NCBI RefSeq assembly: GCF_000935045.1
Contig: NZ_JYKS01000005.1
Location: 214,261-278,260, forward strand
DNA length: 64,000 bases
Direction of reading: 5' to 3'
From: Pseudomonas sp. 10-1B
GTDB taxonomy: Bacteria; Pseudomonadota; Gammaproteobacteria; Pseudomonadales; Pseudomonadaceae
In this document: in pieces, positions 25,097-34,191 of the stretch
How positions within the stretch are numbered: position 1 is the first letter of the stretch
How the letters are laid out: the number at the start of each line of letters is the position of its first letter
Made by a program: the position numbers and the translations under genes
Notes under the pieces: generated by a model
Databases searched by the model: none
What the model was told of the DNA's origin: nothing
The model's input: only the letters and a program-made list of their open reading frames with translations

Positions 25097-26542
25097 TTAT
25101 TGAGCCAGGAGCAGCTCGATGACAAAAGGCAAGTTCCACGTAATTATGACCAGGCATGCATATATAAAGCCCATAATACCCATAGCCACAAATAGCGTTA
25201 TACGACGCCTATCTATTGGCGTAAGAAATCGCACCTGCTTATCAGCCTGAGATGAGTAGTGCTGCAATACGTCGAGCCACGTTTTGCTCTCGCTGTAGGC
25301 AAGATTAGCATCACGCAGATTAGAGCTAAACTGCAAGATACAAGACAGCACCAAATATCCTGCCAGGAATTTTACTAGCAATGCCAACTCTGAACTTTCA
25401 AGCAGCATGTTAATATTTTTCTGATCAAACTTACCAATGAAAGAAAACCCAATAAAAACCAGAACACCAAGAATATCTCGGGTTAATGCACTCACAAGAT
25501 CCCGGACTTTTGCTGCATATAAGTCGGCTTGCGACTTCATGTCCTTCATGAGTTCGCGGACCTCCTTATGATAAGCATCCTTACGGTCCAGAATCACAAA
25601 GGTATAGCTATCGCGAGCTTGCTGAAGGGCTACTTCAAGATACTTCTCTACTCCCGAAAGCAGAGTTTGTCCGTGCTCGATGTCTATTGACAATCGGTCC
25701 ATGACAAGTCTAAGACGAGTTTCAGGGCGTTCCTCGTAAACCCAACAAACGGCTTCTGTGAGTCGCGATAACGTATCAGCGCTCACAGCCTGCATCTCAT
25801 CATAAAGGGGCAACGAAAGTCGCTTGGTCCCACGAAGTGTCGCATCATAGCCATTGCCGGTGTTCTTCAGCTCCTGGACTAAGCATGCTGCTATGACGCA
25901 CGCACTCAGTCGTACTAACGGCTTCGCTTCGGAGCTGTCAAGATTTCCCCAGCTCAACGCATACGCACTCGGGCAAACCCGAAGAGGCTTCACTGCATTG
26001 GTATGGATTAGACCGTGTACATCCGACTGGTTAGGAAGTTTATTGATCGGAGTTTTGGGCGTTTCACTGGCTGGGGGTAGTACCCAAAGCAGAGGGCCTC
26101 CAAACGCAGCAGTCAAGCCATTGACTCGTACCGTAGTTGGGCAGGATAAGTCAGGATCATTGCCGCTAGGATATTGGAAGGGGTCGATGTGCTCTAACCA
26201 CTGATGAAAGCTTTCGACGGAGAAGAAAAACAGGGTGGACTCGTTGTCCCTGGCACGCATTTTTTGGGCAAGTGTCGACTTGCCCAGCACCGTCCTCCAG
26301 GGCTCGTCATCGAATGTGGTCGTGGACAATTCTGCAGCATCTACCGCTTCACCAGAGATCATAATTGTGGGCACATCAATGCCCAGTTGCCGAGCTAGCT
26401 CATCAACCTGCTGAAGAATCGCCTTGACGTCCCCACTCAGCGAATCACCCTCTACGGTCAGCCGAAAGCTCTCGTCAATGAACTGCAACGAATGACTACG
26501 CAGCTCGCTGATCGCATCAAGTAGGTTCGCTACAGCAGTCAT
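25097..26542 (-). CDS. C-terminally membrane-anchored protein of unknown function, partner of NA37-like protein
   Basis: A 481-residue protein. Residues 1-350 are predicted soluble: N-terminal helices, a mixed region around 'FSVESFHQWLEHIDP' (~107-121), and a helical stretch before the membrane (~300-350). Hydrophobic segments lie at ~356-371, 386-405 and 447-478, so the protein is anchored at its C-terminus in the inner membrane. I recognise no family. It starts six bases after the NA37-like gene, whose stop lies in its GAGGA ribosome site. The stop codon sits exactly at the IS5 fragment border, so the last few residues might be new. It is probably a membrane effector or scaffold of a two-gene defence unit (inference). 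Confidence 0.8.
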   Translation of the reverse strand: MTAVANLLDAISELRSHSLQFIDESFRLTVEGDSLSGDVKAILQQVDELARQLGIDVPTIMISGEAVDAAELSTTTFDDEPWRTVLGKSTLAQKMRARDNESTLFFFSVESFHQWLEHIDPFQYPSGNDPDLSCPTTVRVNGLTAAFGGPLLWVLPPASETPKTPINKLPNQSDVHGLIHTNAVKPLRVCPSAYALSWGNLDSSEAKPLVRLSACVIAACLVQELKNTGNGYDATLRGTKRLSLPLYDEMQAVSADTLSRLTEAVCWVYEERPETRLRLVMDRLSIDIEHGQTLLSGVEKYLEVALQQARDSYTFVILDRKDAYHKEVRELMKDMKSQADLYAAKVRDLVSALTRDILGVLVFIGFSFIGKFDQKNINMLLESSELALLVKFLAGYLVLSCILQFSSNLRDANLAYSESKTWLDVLQHYSSQADKQVRFLTPIDRRRITLFVAMGIMGFIYACLVIITWNLPFVIELLLAQ

Positions 26543-26548
26543 GATTCC

Positions 26549-27622
26549 TCAACCTTTGGCATCCAGCCGATTCGTTACGATAGTGACTCGGGAACGACCA
26601 CCGCCCAGTGGCTCGATCTGCATGCCCATAGCCTCGGGCGTGCCTTCAAAGGAAATGGTAACCCCTTCGTAGGTTAGGTAGACCTGCTTGCGCTCGCTTT
26701 TACGCAGTGATCCCGCTTGAGGGCGGAATTGTTGTCCTGCCACTCCACCTTCGGCAAGCGCATCTCGCAGCGACCTCACAAGCTCTGCCTTCCGGTTGGC
26801 ATCCTCGTCACGCACAACTGCGTTCAGGTACTCGTCCGTGTCAAAGGTGTCATGATCACTCAGGTAGTTGAGCGATCGACCGAGAAAAGTGTTCAGGTCC
26901 TCCCCAGGAGGGAGCTGCTCTGCTGTCAGCTTTTTTGCCCACTTGCGCACTTGCACGTGGGCAGCCCGAGTGAGTACTGAGTCTTGCTGGCGCTCCGTCA
27001 CCCCCAAGAAACCCCGAAAATAATCACCCAGCCCTGGTCTTTGTACGCGGTCGAAGGCTAGCACATCCCATGCGAATTGATCTGAGACGTCAATCAGGGC
27101 ACTTTTCTGGATCGCATTTTTGCTCTCATTAAGAGAGTTTTGCACCTCATTGATGACGGCGACTCTTCGACCGTCCTTCTCCTCGTAGCTATAAGTGAAC
27201 GAGGGTTGCTTGTCCATTTTCACGACGAAGACCAGCTGCCGCCAGTCATGCGCGGTAGCCAAGTACTTCACCACAGACACGATGAACACGCCGGCAGCCA
27301 TATGCCCCTTATGGCGCCCTGAAAAATCAGTAGTGATCTGGCGTGAAAATTCAATGAACCTATGGGGCTCGTCAAGCAGCTGCTGACATTTCTCTTTCAG
27401 ATGCACGGCGTCCTGCTTGAACACGTATTGCGTGCCCTCAGCGATTTCTCGGAGCCGATCTAGGAAGAAGACCTTTTGCTTAGCTTGAAGCTCGACCTCA
27501 TCGAGAAACACAACATCTTCATCCACCTCAGCATCTGGCTCGATGATGTGGAAGATAAAGCTGACAATTTCTAGGCTCTCACGCTGTGCCTGGCTCAGCA
27601 CGCCATCCAGTGGTGCAGCCAT
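26549..27622 (-). CDS. NA37/YejK (NdpA)-like nucleoid-associated protein
   Basis: A 357-residue protein from ATG 27622, with AAGGAG seven bases upstream (a longer frame to 27652 has no site). The layout matches the 37-kDa nucleoid-associated family: 'SFIFHIIEP' near the N-terminus, 'FIEFSRQITTDFSGRHKGHMAAGVFIV' (89-115), 'QLVFVVKMD' (129-137) and 'GDYFRGFLG' (199-207), ending with a small beta domain 'YLTYEGVTISFEGTPEAMG'. YejK binds the nucleoid in E. coli. The similarity is by pattern and is distant. It is the first gene of a two-gene operon with the membrane protein, between sir2-herA and a recombinase. Confidence 0.75.
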   Translation of the reverse strand: MAAPLDGVLSQAQRESLEIVSFIFHIIEPDAEVDEDVVFLDEVELQAKQKVFFLDRLREIAEGTQYVFKQDAVHLKEKCQQLLDEPHRFIEFSRQITTDFSGRHKGHMAAGVFIVSVVKYLATAHDWRQLVFVVKMDKQPSFTYSYEEKDGRRVAVINEVQNSLNESKNAIQKSALIDVSDQFAWDVLAFDRVQRPGLGDYFRGFLGVTERQQDSVLTRAAHVQVRKWAKKLTAEQLPPGEDLNTFLGRSLNYLSDHDTFDTDEYLNAVVRDEDANRKAELVRSLRDALAEGGVAGQQFRPQAGSLRKSERKQVYLTYEGVTISFEGTPEAMGMQIEPLGGGRSRVTIVTNRLDAKG

Positions 27623-27993
27623 GTTGCAACTCCTTTTTAGTCTACTTACCAATCACCAGGTTGCTTCGCAGCGCCCCCTATCGGACCAACCGCTCCATCG
27701 AGAGCACCGATCCTGCTCGCCAATGTACCGCAAAAAATGGCGGAATGGCTCATTGCCATTACCGATGGGCGCACGATCTGACTATGTTCGAGTAAGCAGC
27801 ATTGCCTACGGAGACGACTGTGATCGAGAACCATCGGAAGCAGCCAAAAGTTAGCGATCAGTGCAGTTCAACATCATGAGCCAATGCGGATCGGGCCAGG
27901 CATCGATTGGTAGTAAAAAACCAGATAACAGCAATTTTCAATGTAACCCTGAAAGCCTGATACTATCGCCGCTCAGCTCCCGAGGTGCAGCCC
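27623..27993. other. divergent promoter region, no gene seen
   Basis: 371 bases between the NA37-like operon and the serine recombinase. It is more AT-rich near 27900-27960. No convincing frame is present; short frames have no site or motif. Confidence 0.5.
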
Positions 27994-29574
27994 ATGAAAC
28001 AAGCAATATCTTACGTTCGCTTCTCCAACCGTCGTAAAAAAGGCGCCGGCGCTGTGGAATGGCGGGAAAAGATGATTGCAGAATGGCTAAAGTCGCACAC
28101 TGATTACGTGCTAGGCACCATCACTTTCCGAGAGCTAGCCAAAAGTGACTTCTCTGGAGATTACCTAGAGAACGGTGGTGGCTTCGGAGAATTGCTACTC
28201 GCAATCCAACAAGGGGCAATCAATGCCGGGGACGTCGTTCTCGTCGAGGCTCTCGACCGTGCAGGACGGCTTGAAGCACTAGATATGATCCAGATGTTTA
28301 TCATCCCCATCCTAAACGCTGGCGTCACGATCATCACGCTTGACGACAACGTTACGTATACCAAGCAGTCGATCGGCGGGCCACACCTCTTCCTATTGGC
28401 GGCCAGGATCCAAGCCGCACACCAACAGTCAGAGTCGCTTTCGAGACGTGTGACACATTCCTACACCAAGCGACGTGAGGAAGCCAAGGAAGGTGTCACA
28501 CCGAAGCGCATGACGCCGGCATGGCTCAACAGCGATGGCTCAGTGCGTGAAGATGTAGCCGCACGAGTCAAAGAGGCATTCGAGTTGTATGTCTCGGGCA
28601 TGGGTAAATCCACCATCGCCAAGAGGATGCGTGCATCTGGTGTTGAGCGGCTTGCCAAATGCAGCGGGCCTACTGTGGAAGGCTGGCTGCGGAACGAAGC
28701 AGCGATCGGTCGGTGGAGTGGCCACAGCGTTTACCCCCCGATTATCGATCCCGCGTTGTACTACAAGGCCCAGATCCACGCAGAGAAGATGAAGACACAA
28801 CGCCCGATGAAAACGGCTAAGCACTTCCTGGTCGGCTTAGTGAAGTGCGGTTCATGCGGGAACAATTTCATCATGCAACACAAGGACGGTAAGCCCCATG
28901 CCTTGCGTTGCCGCGTTCGTCAAAATCTGAAGGGCTGCGACAACTCGCACATGGTGCCTAAACCAGTCATCGAGGCAATTTACCGCTGGACGTCAACCAA
29001 CGCCGCTTGGGAGGCACTCACACAGCAGCAGATGAGCGTGAATGAAAAGGAGATCGTTAGCAAGGAGGCAGAGCTCGCCGCTCTCACAAACAGAATAAAT
29101 GAGATCGCAGATTTAGTTGCCGATATGGGCACTGTGCCCGAGCTAGTGGATCGGTTGATAGCGATGAACGCGAGCCGTGAGGCGCTTGAAAACGAGCTGA
29201 CAATACTCCGCAAAACCGAGGACTCGACATTCACGTTGCACTGGAGCCAAGCAGCCAAGGTGGAGGACTTGAAGAGGGATGATCCGCAACGCCTTGCCGC
29301 CATGCTACGTAGCGTTGGCTATGAGATCACTGTGAATATCGATGGAACGATCACCACAACCGGCTCAGGACGTTTCATCTATCGATACGGCGGCGTCGAC
29401 CGTACCAGCGGCATGTATAAGGTGATGCGGGGAGATAAGATGCAGCTTGTACACAAGCGTTCAAATGATGTGTTTTCAGATGAGCATGACGAGTGGTATG
29501 GCGACGTTGAAAGGCCAGCTAAATCGGTGTGGATGGAAGATAACTACAAGGATCTACAGGATCAACACAAGTAA
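27994..29574 (+). CDS. large serine recombinase
   Basis: A 526-residue protein from ATG 27994 (GAGG eight bases upstream). The N-terminal resolvase domain begins 'ISYVRFSNRRKK' with catalytic Ser11 and continues 'DVVLVEALDRAGR' (~80-92). Then come the recombinase domain ('YVSGMGKSTIAKRMRASGV'), a zinc ribbon with Cys285, Cys288, Cys306 and Cys315, and a coiled coil at ~345-410. It has all domains of phage-type or transposon-type large serine integrases. It may have brought in part of the island on its own; its att sites are not identified. Confidence 0.9.
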   Translation: MKQAISYVRFSNRRKKGAGAVEWREKMIAEWLKSHTDYVLGTITFRELAKSDFSGDYLENGGGFGELLLAIQQGAINAGDVVLVEALDRAGRLEALDMIQMFIIPILNAGVTIITLDDNVTYTKQSIGGPHLFLLAARIQAAHQQSESLSRRVTHSYTKRREEAKEGVTPKRMTPAWLNSDGSVREDVAARVKEAFELYVSGMGKSTIAKRMRASGVERLAKCSGPTVEGWLRNEAAIGRWSGHSVYPPIIDPALYYKAQIHAEKMKTQRPMKTAKHFLVGLVKCGSCGNNFIMQHKDGKPHALRCRVRQNLKGCDNSHMVPKPVIEAIYRWTSTNAAWEALTQQQMSVNEKEIVSKEAELAALTNRINEIADLVADMGTVPELVDRLIAMNASREALENELTILRKTEDSTFTLHWSQAAKVEDLKRDDPQRLAAMLRSVGYEITVNIDGTITTTGSGRFIYRYGGVDRTSGMYKVMRGDKMQLVHKRSNDVFSDEHDEWYGDVERPAKSVWMEDNYKDLQDQHK

Positions 29575-29590
29575 CCCTGAGGAGTCTCAA

Positions 29591-29618
29591 TTTTACGATA
29601 GGGTGTGAAATCGTAAAA
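29591..29618. terminator. hairpin after the serine recombinase
   Basis: TTTTACGAT and ATCGTAAAA form a 9-bp stem with a 10-base loop, 16 bases after the stop codon. The A/T-rich flanks suit a terminator; a crossover site for the recombinase is an alternative. Confidence 0.5.
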
Positions 29619-29782
29619 ATCTGCACGATTGGAGCATGATGCTGAAAAAGTGTGCAAACCACTTGCCGCAAGGGCTACAGCGAATACCCCCCATTCACTC
29701 ACAAAGTACCCACAAGTTATCCACAGGCGCTCACCTTGCAAAGCACCTAAGACCTCATTATCTTGTACCCCAGAAAAGCAAA

Positions 29783-29801
29783 ACCCCCATATCTTGGGGG
29801 C
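29783..29801. terminator. short G/C hairpin in the 29.6-30.2 kb gap
   Basis: ACCCCC and GGGGG face each other across ATATCTT after an AAAA run. Apart from this and the hairpins at 29591 and 30177, the 660-base stretch 29575-30234 shows no gene that I can support. Confidence 0.4.
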
Positions 29802-30176
29802 TGTAGAGGGAAAAGCTTGCGAGTGGTCACGCGAAGTTTGGCGACAGAACGTGTCCACCCGCACCACCCCCGATACGCGCATTTCTAAGAACGCATGAAT
29901 CTGGGCAGGCGGTCATTAAGCCAAGAGCGTGACCGTCACGTCAATACACTTTATGTGTACTCGTCGTCACGCCCAGAGGATTGCACACACTGCAAATCCT
30001 CAAGAGGGCCTTATCTACCATGCGTAGACGCCATCCTCGCCGTTCGTCGGCACCCATAGCCAAAACTGTGTTCGTGCACGCCTATCCACGCTACCGCTTC
30101 GGTCGCTGGGAGCATGTCTGCCAGCACTATCGTAGCGCCCCCCATCAGCTCACGCTCGATCTCTAGCAACTCAACC

Positions 30177-30202
30177 TGGCCATACCCGCTCGGGTATGGC
30201 CA
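30177..30202. promoter_or_regulatory. perfect hairpin before the zinc-ribbon gene
   Basis: TGGCCATACCC and GGGTATGGCCA form an 11-bp perfect stem around GCTC, 33 bases before the small gene's start. It may be an attenuator, an operator or the terminator of something upstream. Confidence 0.5.
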
Positions 30203-30234
30203 CTCCACAGACATTGCCTACTACGGGGTGCCCT

Positions 30235-30429
30235 ATGGCAGAGAAAGTGACTTGCGATGTGTGCGGCTCAATTTACAGTCTCCAAGCAATCAAGATCCCA
30301 GTGAGAGACAAAGACAGCATAGAATGCTTCGTCTGCGACAGTCGTCTAAAGAGTTGGAACGGATCGAAGATGTGGTCGGCAGAGCTACTGGAACGCAACG
30401 AGAATCACAAACCCACTACGTCTGATTGA
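30235..30429 (+). CDS. small zinc-ribbon-like protein
   Basis: A 64-residue protein starting MAEKVTCDVCGSIYSLQ. Two C-x-x-C pairs (CDVC at 7-10 and CFVC near 31-34) fit a zinc ribbon, followed by 'SRLKSWNGSKMWSAELLER', a tail I have seen in small conserved proteins of accessory regions. Its role is unknown; it could be a small DNA-binding or adaptor protein. A longer frame from 30196 would include the upstream hairpin and is less likely. Confidence 0.65.
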   Translation: MAEKVTCDVCGSIYSLQAIKIPVRDKDSIECFVCDSRLKSWNGSKMWSAELLERNENHKPTTSD

Positions 30430-30537
30430 GCGCGCAACGATGAAGGGTGGTTATCGCATGTATCGTTGTGGCCACCTCATCGACGGTAAGGCGCACATAA
30501 CGAGTACACAGCAGGGTTGCTGACTCAGCGCGATTAC

Positions 30538-30822
30538 TCAGTCAATTGGCGATCCGAATACCCATATTTTTTGCAATCGACTAACCAGCAGCCGCACGGT
30601 CAGCAAGTAGTAGTAACGCGTTGCCTCGCTGCGGTTACCGAGGTGATGATCGAGAAACCAGGCCACATGCTTTCTCTGCCAACTCCAAGGAGTTCCTAGC
30701 TGCCAACGCTTTGTAATCTCAGCCTGCATGATTTTCGCCTGTCGCACATGACGTTGCCGAGTTGAGTGCGAGCCGACCAGTACTCCAGCCAAGAACAACT
30801 CCATGTCGAATGGCTTGCTCAT
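30538..30822 (-). CDS. small ICE-associated protein next to integrase-domain gene
   Basis: A 94-residue protein (MSKPFDMELFLAGVLVGSH...) that starts within the stop of the integrase-domain gene (ATGA overlap). Proteins of this type (N-terminal 'FL.GVL.GS..TRQRH.RQAK', end 'RYYYLLTVRLL') accompany the integrase-domain gene in PFGI-1/ICE-type islands of Pseudomonas, from memory. The function is unknown. It marks this part of the island as ICE-derived. Confidence 0.7.
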   Translation of the reverse strand: MSKPFDMELFLAGVLVGSHSTRQRHVRQAKIMQAEITKRWQLGTPWSWQRKHVAWFLDHHLGNRSEATRYYYLLTVRLLVSRLQKIWVFGSPID

Positions 30823-31799
30823 AACTGCCCCCCTATATAGGCAGCGACCACATCTATCCGACCGTGACCCAGCTCATGGCTGATTTGCCTTCGAGCCTCA
30901 CGATCTAGGTTCCTTTCTACCTGACAACATTGGCCTCGGTTGATGGGGGCGATCTGTTGGGTGAGCTGCCCATACCGTTCACATGCATACGCTGCCCGTA
31001 GTTCATGAAAGCCTTTGAGATTGTGTGCATGAAGGATGTCCCGTGCAGGGCGGATGATTTCTTGCAGAACATTCAGGTAGCTTTCGTTGGGCGCAATCAG
31101 GTTGTGGCTACCCGCAGGCGACACCTGCCGTGCAAACCCAAGTGCATCTTGAACATGGTCGTCCACCGGGATCCATCGTGGCGCCGAGGCGCCAGCGCGG
31201 CCGCCTTTGGTGCCATCCTGAATATTGATCTTGCCTAGGTTGTTAGCCTCACGGCTTAGCCGTGACAGGTCAGCCAAGATGGCCTCACGCAAGCGCATAC
31301 CGGTGGCTCGCGCCAACAGAGCGATGGCGGCGGCCCGTTGCTGATGATTGCGGCAAAGCGCATTGACGATCTCTTTAACCTGTTCGCGGTCTTGGCCCTG
31401 CGGTACCGCCTGGCGAACCCCGGTGCGCTGCATACCCAACGCCTCGCTCGGACTTGGTAACTTGACGCACTGATCATCGCGAAGCGCCGCCATGGTTCTG
31501 TTAACGCTGGATAGCCGGTTTTGTGCGGTGCTGACGGCGAGATCACCGCACCCAACCAGGTCACGCAGATAAGCCGCATAGTCGGCCAACACCTTTCGAT
31601 CAATGTGCCGCGCATCATTGATACCGGGCCCTTGTTCGGAGCGGCACCATTTCACGAATGCCTGCCACCGGTCACATTGCGCCTTGACCGTGCCGTAGTG
31701 GCCACCGCCGAACATGTCTTGCAGCGCCTGCGGTCCTGCGTAGCTCAGTTGCCTGCCGTAGCCGAAATTGCGGCCATCGCGTCTACCCACCAATGCCAT
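30819..31799 (-). CDS. integrase-domain (tyrosine recombinase-like) protein of ICE type
   Basis: A 326-residue protein from ATG 31799 (MALVGRRDGRNFGYGRQLSY), the usual start in this family; the ribosome site is weak. It has recombinase motifs in order: Arg in 'ARATGMRLREAILADL', H-x-L-R in 'GFHELRAAYA', 'HELGHGR' and Tyr in 'VVAAYIGG'. Such proteins occur in PFGI-1/ICEclc-like islands beside the small gene at 30538, separate from the true integrase. It could act in excision or be a relic of a larger conjugative element. Confidence 0.8.
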   Translation of the reverse strand: MALVGRRDGRNFGYGRQLSYAGPQALQDMFGGGHYGTVKAQCDRWQAFVKWCRSEQGPGINDARHIDRKVLADYAAYLRDLVGCGDLAVSTAQNRLSSVNRTMAALRDDQCVKLPSPSEALGMQRTGVRQAVPQGQDREQVKEIVNALCRNHQQRAAAIALLARATGMRLREAILADLSRLSREANNLGKINIQDGTKGGRAGASAPRWIPVDDHVQDALGFARQVSPAGSHNLIAPNESYLNVLQEIIRPARDILHAHNLKGFHELRAAYACERYGQLTQQIAPINRGQCCQVERNLDREARRQISHELGHGRIDVVAAYIGGQL

Positions 31800-32221
31800 G
31801 CCGGTCACCCCATCGTTCGCTCTCCGATCCTCGCCCCACGTCATCCCGCCAAGAATGCTGAGTGTTATCAGGGATCAAGGCCCCTGCGACCTGTGGGGAT
31901 ATCCTCTAACGCGGGACTGGCGGCTCCTTACGACCGGGAGCAAGGGCATCTCATGATCTTGCCTCCTGAGCACCGTTACCGGTGGGCGGGTGGAGGCAGC
32001 ACTGGCTGACGAGACCAGCGCCTGAAGATCCTGAATCTGGTGAACGCAGCGGTGCGATGACCGGGGCATGCCTGACTGTCAGTCAGGTGCAGTCCATTCC
32101 CTGGTCTGCGGCACCATCATCTGCAGCGCTGTTGCTGGTGACATCGGCGTTTGTCACGCCGATTGTCACGAGAGGAGTTGCCGCAAAGCCAAGTGCGGTG
32201 AGGGCTGCGGCAGTGTTAGAA

Positions 32222-32256
32222 GCGCCCGTCTCTTTCCAGGTGAAAGAGACGGGCGC
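32222..32256. repeat. perfect 15-bp-stem hairpin
   Basis: GCGCCCGTCTCTTTC (32222-32236) and GAAAGAGACGGGCGC (32242-32256) with a 5-base loop. No T-tract follows on either strand. The role is unclear. Confidence 0.65.
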
Positions 32257-32622
32257 AGGTTGGCGCAAGAATCGACCACGCGGATAGGTTGCTGCAGGGC
32301 AGCGAAGTAGGAAGTGTTGTCTGGCGCACGAGGGCCAAGATGTGAAGTAGGCATCCATCACCGGGGAGGTGACCTGGCGAGCTGCCGGACGCGAATCGCC
32401 ATTTGGGGGGAGAACCACCGCGGGAGCGGCGTGACCTTGAAGGTTCGGGTCACCTGGGGTGCTGTCATCGACAGCGCTTGCACGGCCAGTTCTACGCCTG
32501 TGGATAAACCCGGTCAAGGGTCGAAATCCAGCTCTCTTGGAGACGTGAAAAGCGGTTATCCAATCGGTGGAATTCCGTGGTGCACCCCGGACAACGTCGT
32601 GGCTTTTAGCTCTTCAAAGTAA

Positions 32623-32667
32623 GGTCCATCCAAACAGGGCGGCTTTGCAGCCCTGCTTGGATGGACC
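32623..32667. terminator. long hairpin downstream of the integrase
   Basis: An 18-bp stem with one mismatch (GGTCCATCCAA...TTGGATGGACC) around a 9-base loop, 36 bases after the leftward integrase stop. It is probably the integrase terminator. Confidence 0.6.
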
Positions 32668-32702
32668 CGCGTGAAAGAGCAGCCAGCGCCGATCTTGCAG
32701 GC

Positions 32703-34027
32703 TCACCCGCGATTGAATGCGCCATGACCATTTGGCAAGGCTGTGACGTTGTCGCCTACCGGATAGGCAAACTCATGCGGGGTGACATGGCCCGATCTGT
32801 TGGCGTCGATGTAGTTACTCCACCACGCCATGATCAACCGACGCTGCTCCAGAAATTGGGCCTTGTGGATGTATGCGGCGCGCACGCGGTTACGCTCCTG
32901 ATGGCTCATCTGCCGCTCAATCGCCGCATCCGTCCATAGCCCTGATTCGAGTAAGGCACTACAAGCCATGGTTCTGAAACCATGTCCACAAACGTCCTTG
33001 GTGGTGTCGTATCCCATGTTGCGCAGCACCTGGTTAACCGTATTCTCCGACAAGGGTTTCCAGTACCTGTGATCACCGGGCAACACGAGTTCAGAGAACC
33101 GATTCAAGCTGCGCAGCCGTTCAAGGATCTCGATGACTTGAGGCGACAGCGGCACTATCTGAATGTCTCCACTCATCTTGGTCCCGCGCGTGGAATAGCG
33201 GACGCCTTCAATCGGCTTACGGGTATCGGGGATCTCCCACATCGCACGTTGCCGAACTCATCCCACCGGGCGAAGCGCAGTTCGCTGGAGCGCACGAACA
33301 CATGCAGCGTCAGCAGCACTGCGAGCCGGGTCAGCTCGCGACCAGTGTAATTGTCGAGTCGGCTCAACAATTCAGGAAGGCGATTCAGCGAGAGTGCAGG
33401 ACGGTGCACGCTGCGCGGCGCTTGAATCGAGCCAGCCAGATCGAGCGCCGGGTTTTGAGTGATCTGCCGCGCCCGCTTCGCACCCCGCATGATCGTGGAG
33501 AGATAGTTCTGCACACGTAGCGCTACATCCATAGTGCCGCGATCCTTGATTCGCTGGGTGACCTCAAGCAGATCGTGGGTGTCGAGTTCAGCGATAGGCC
33601 GCTGACCTATCAGTGGGAACACATGGGTGCGCAACCTGCTCAGCACCGTCTTGGCGTGCCCCTCAGTCCAACGCCGAGACATTTCGACGTGCCACTCCAG
33701 GGCGACGGTTTCAAACAGAAGACTCGCCCGCTGAGCTGCGATCTTGGCCTTCTGCTTTTCTTCCATCGGATCAAGGTTGTCGAGCAACAGAGCCTTGGCC
33801 TCATCGCGCTTGGTCCTCGCAACGGCCAATGAAACGATGGGGTACTTGCCGATGATCAGCGTGCCTTCCTTGCCGTTGGGTTTGAAATACCGCAGCCGCC
33901 AAGTCTTCGAGCCACAGGGCGCGACGTACAGGTACATGCCCCCGCCGTCGAACAGTTTGTAGGCGCGATCACGCGGCTTGGCCGTGCGGCATTTGAGGTC
34001 GCTGAGCAGAGTGGCTAGGCGCGGCAT
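32703..34027 (-). pseudogene. P4-type tyrosine integrase at tRNA-Thr, split by a frameshift
   Basis: The first part (34027 to ~33245) holds the DUF4102 arm-binding domain ('LSDLKCRTAKPRDRAYKLFDGGGMYLYV') and the core domain with Arg246 ('VRSSELRFARWDEF'). The second part (to 32703) continues in another frame, 'MWEIPDTRKPIEGVRYSTRG', with 'HGFRTMA', 'MSHQE' and Tyr in 'AAYIHKAQF'. Joining needs one extra base near 33240-33246, where GTGCGATG likely lost one A. All catalytic residues are otherwise present. It is the integrase of element B, beside its tRNA target; it is either inactive or a sequencing error. Confidence 0.8.
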
Positions 34028-34047
34028 AGGGGTACGTTCTCCATTCA

Positions 34048-34191
34048 GGAAAGACGCTGTACCCCAAAAATACCCCCGGTTATTGGGGATATTGTTGGTT
34101 CCCGACGGAGGGTCGTGGAAATGAAAAACCGGCCAGAAGGCCGGTTTAGAGGGCTTCCAAAGCATTCAGCGGAATGCAGTGGAGCTGGATG
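34048..34191 (-). repeat. integrase-side end of element B
   Basis: These 144 bases lie between the integrase start and the tRNA and match 20960-21102. They hold a hairpin 'AAACCGGCCAGAAGGCCGGTTT' (34125-34146) and presumably the integrase promoter and arm sites. Confidence 0.75.

Larger units (their letters stand above)
31800..32702. other. 903-base region without supported gene, two strong hairpins
   Basis: Frames of 60-160 codons occur on both strands, but none has a convincing start, motif or steady codon use. It lies between the ICE-type gene and the tRNA-linked integrase, both leftward, and may be decayed ICE sequence. Confidence 0.5.

Noticed and set aside
25097..27622. Kiwa (KwaA-KwaB) system
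   Set aside because: Kiwa also pairs a membrane protein with a DNA-linked partner, but KwaA is small and nearly all membrane helices and KwaB is DUF4868; the proteins here differ in length, layout and motifs.
32083..32517. 144-codon minus-strand frame in the 31.8-32.7 kb gap
   Set aside because: It runs through the perfect hairpin at 32222, has no recognisable domain and no good start; overlapping frames on both strands look similar.
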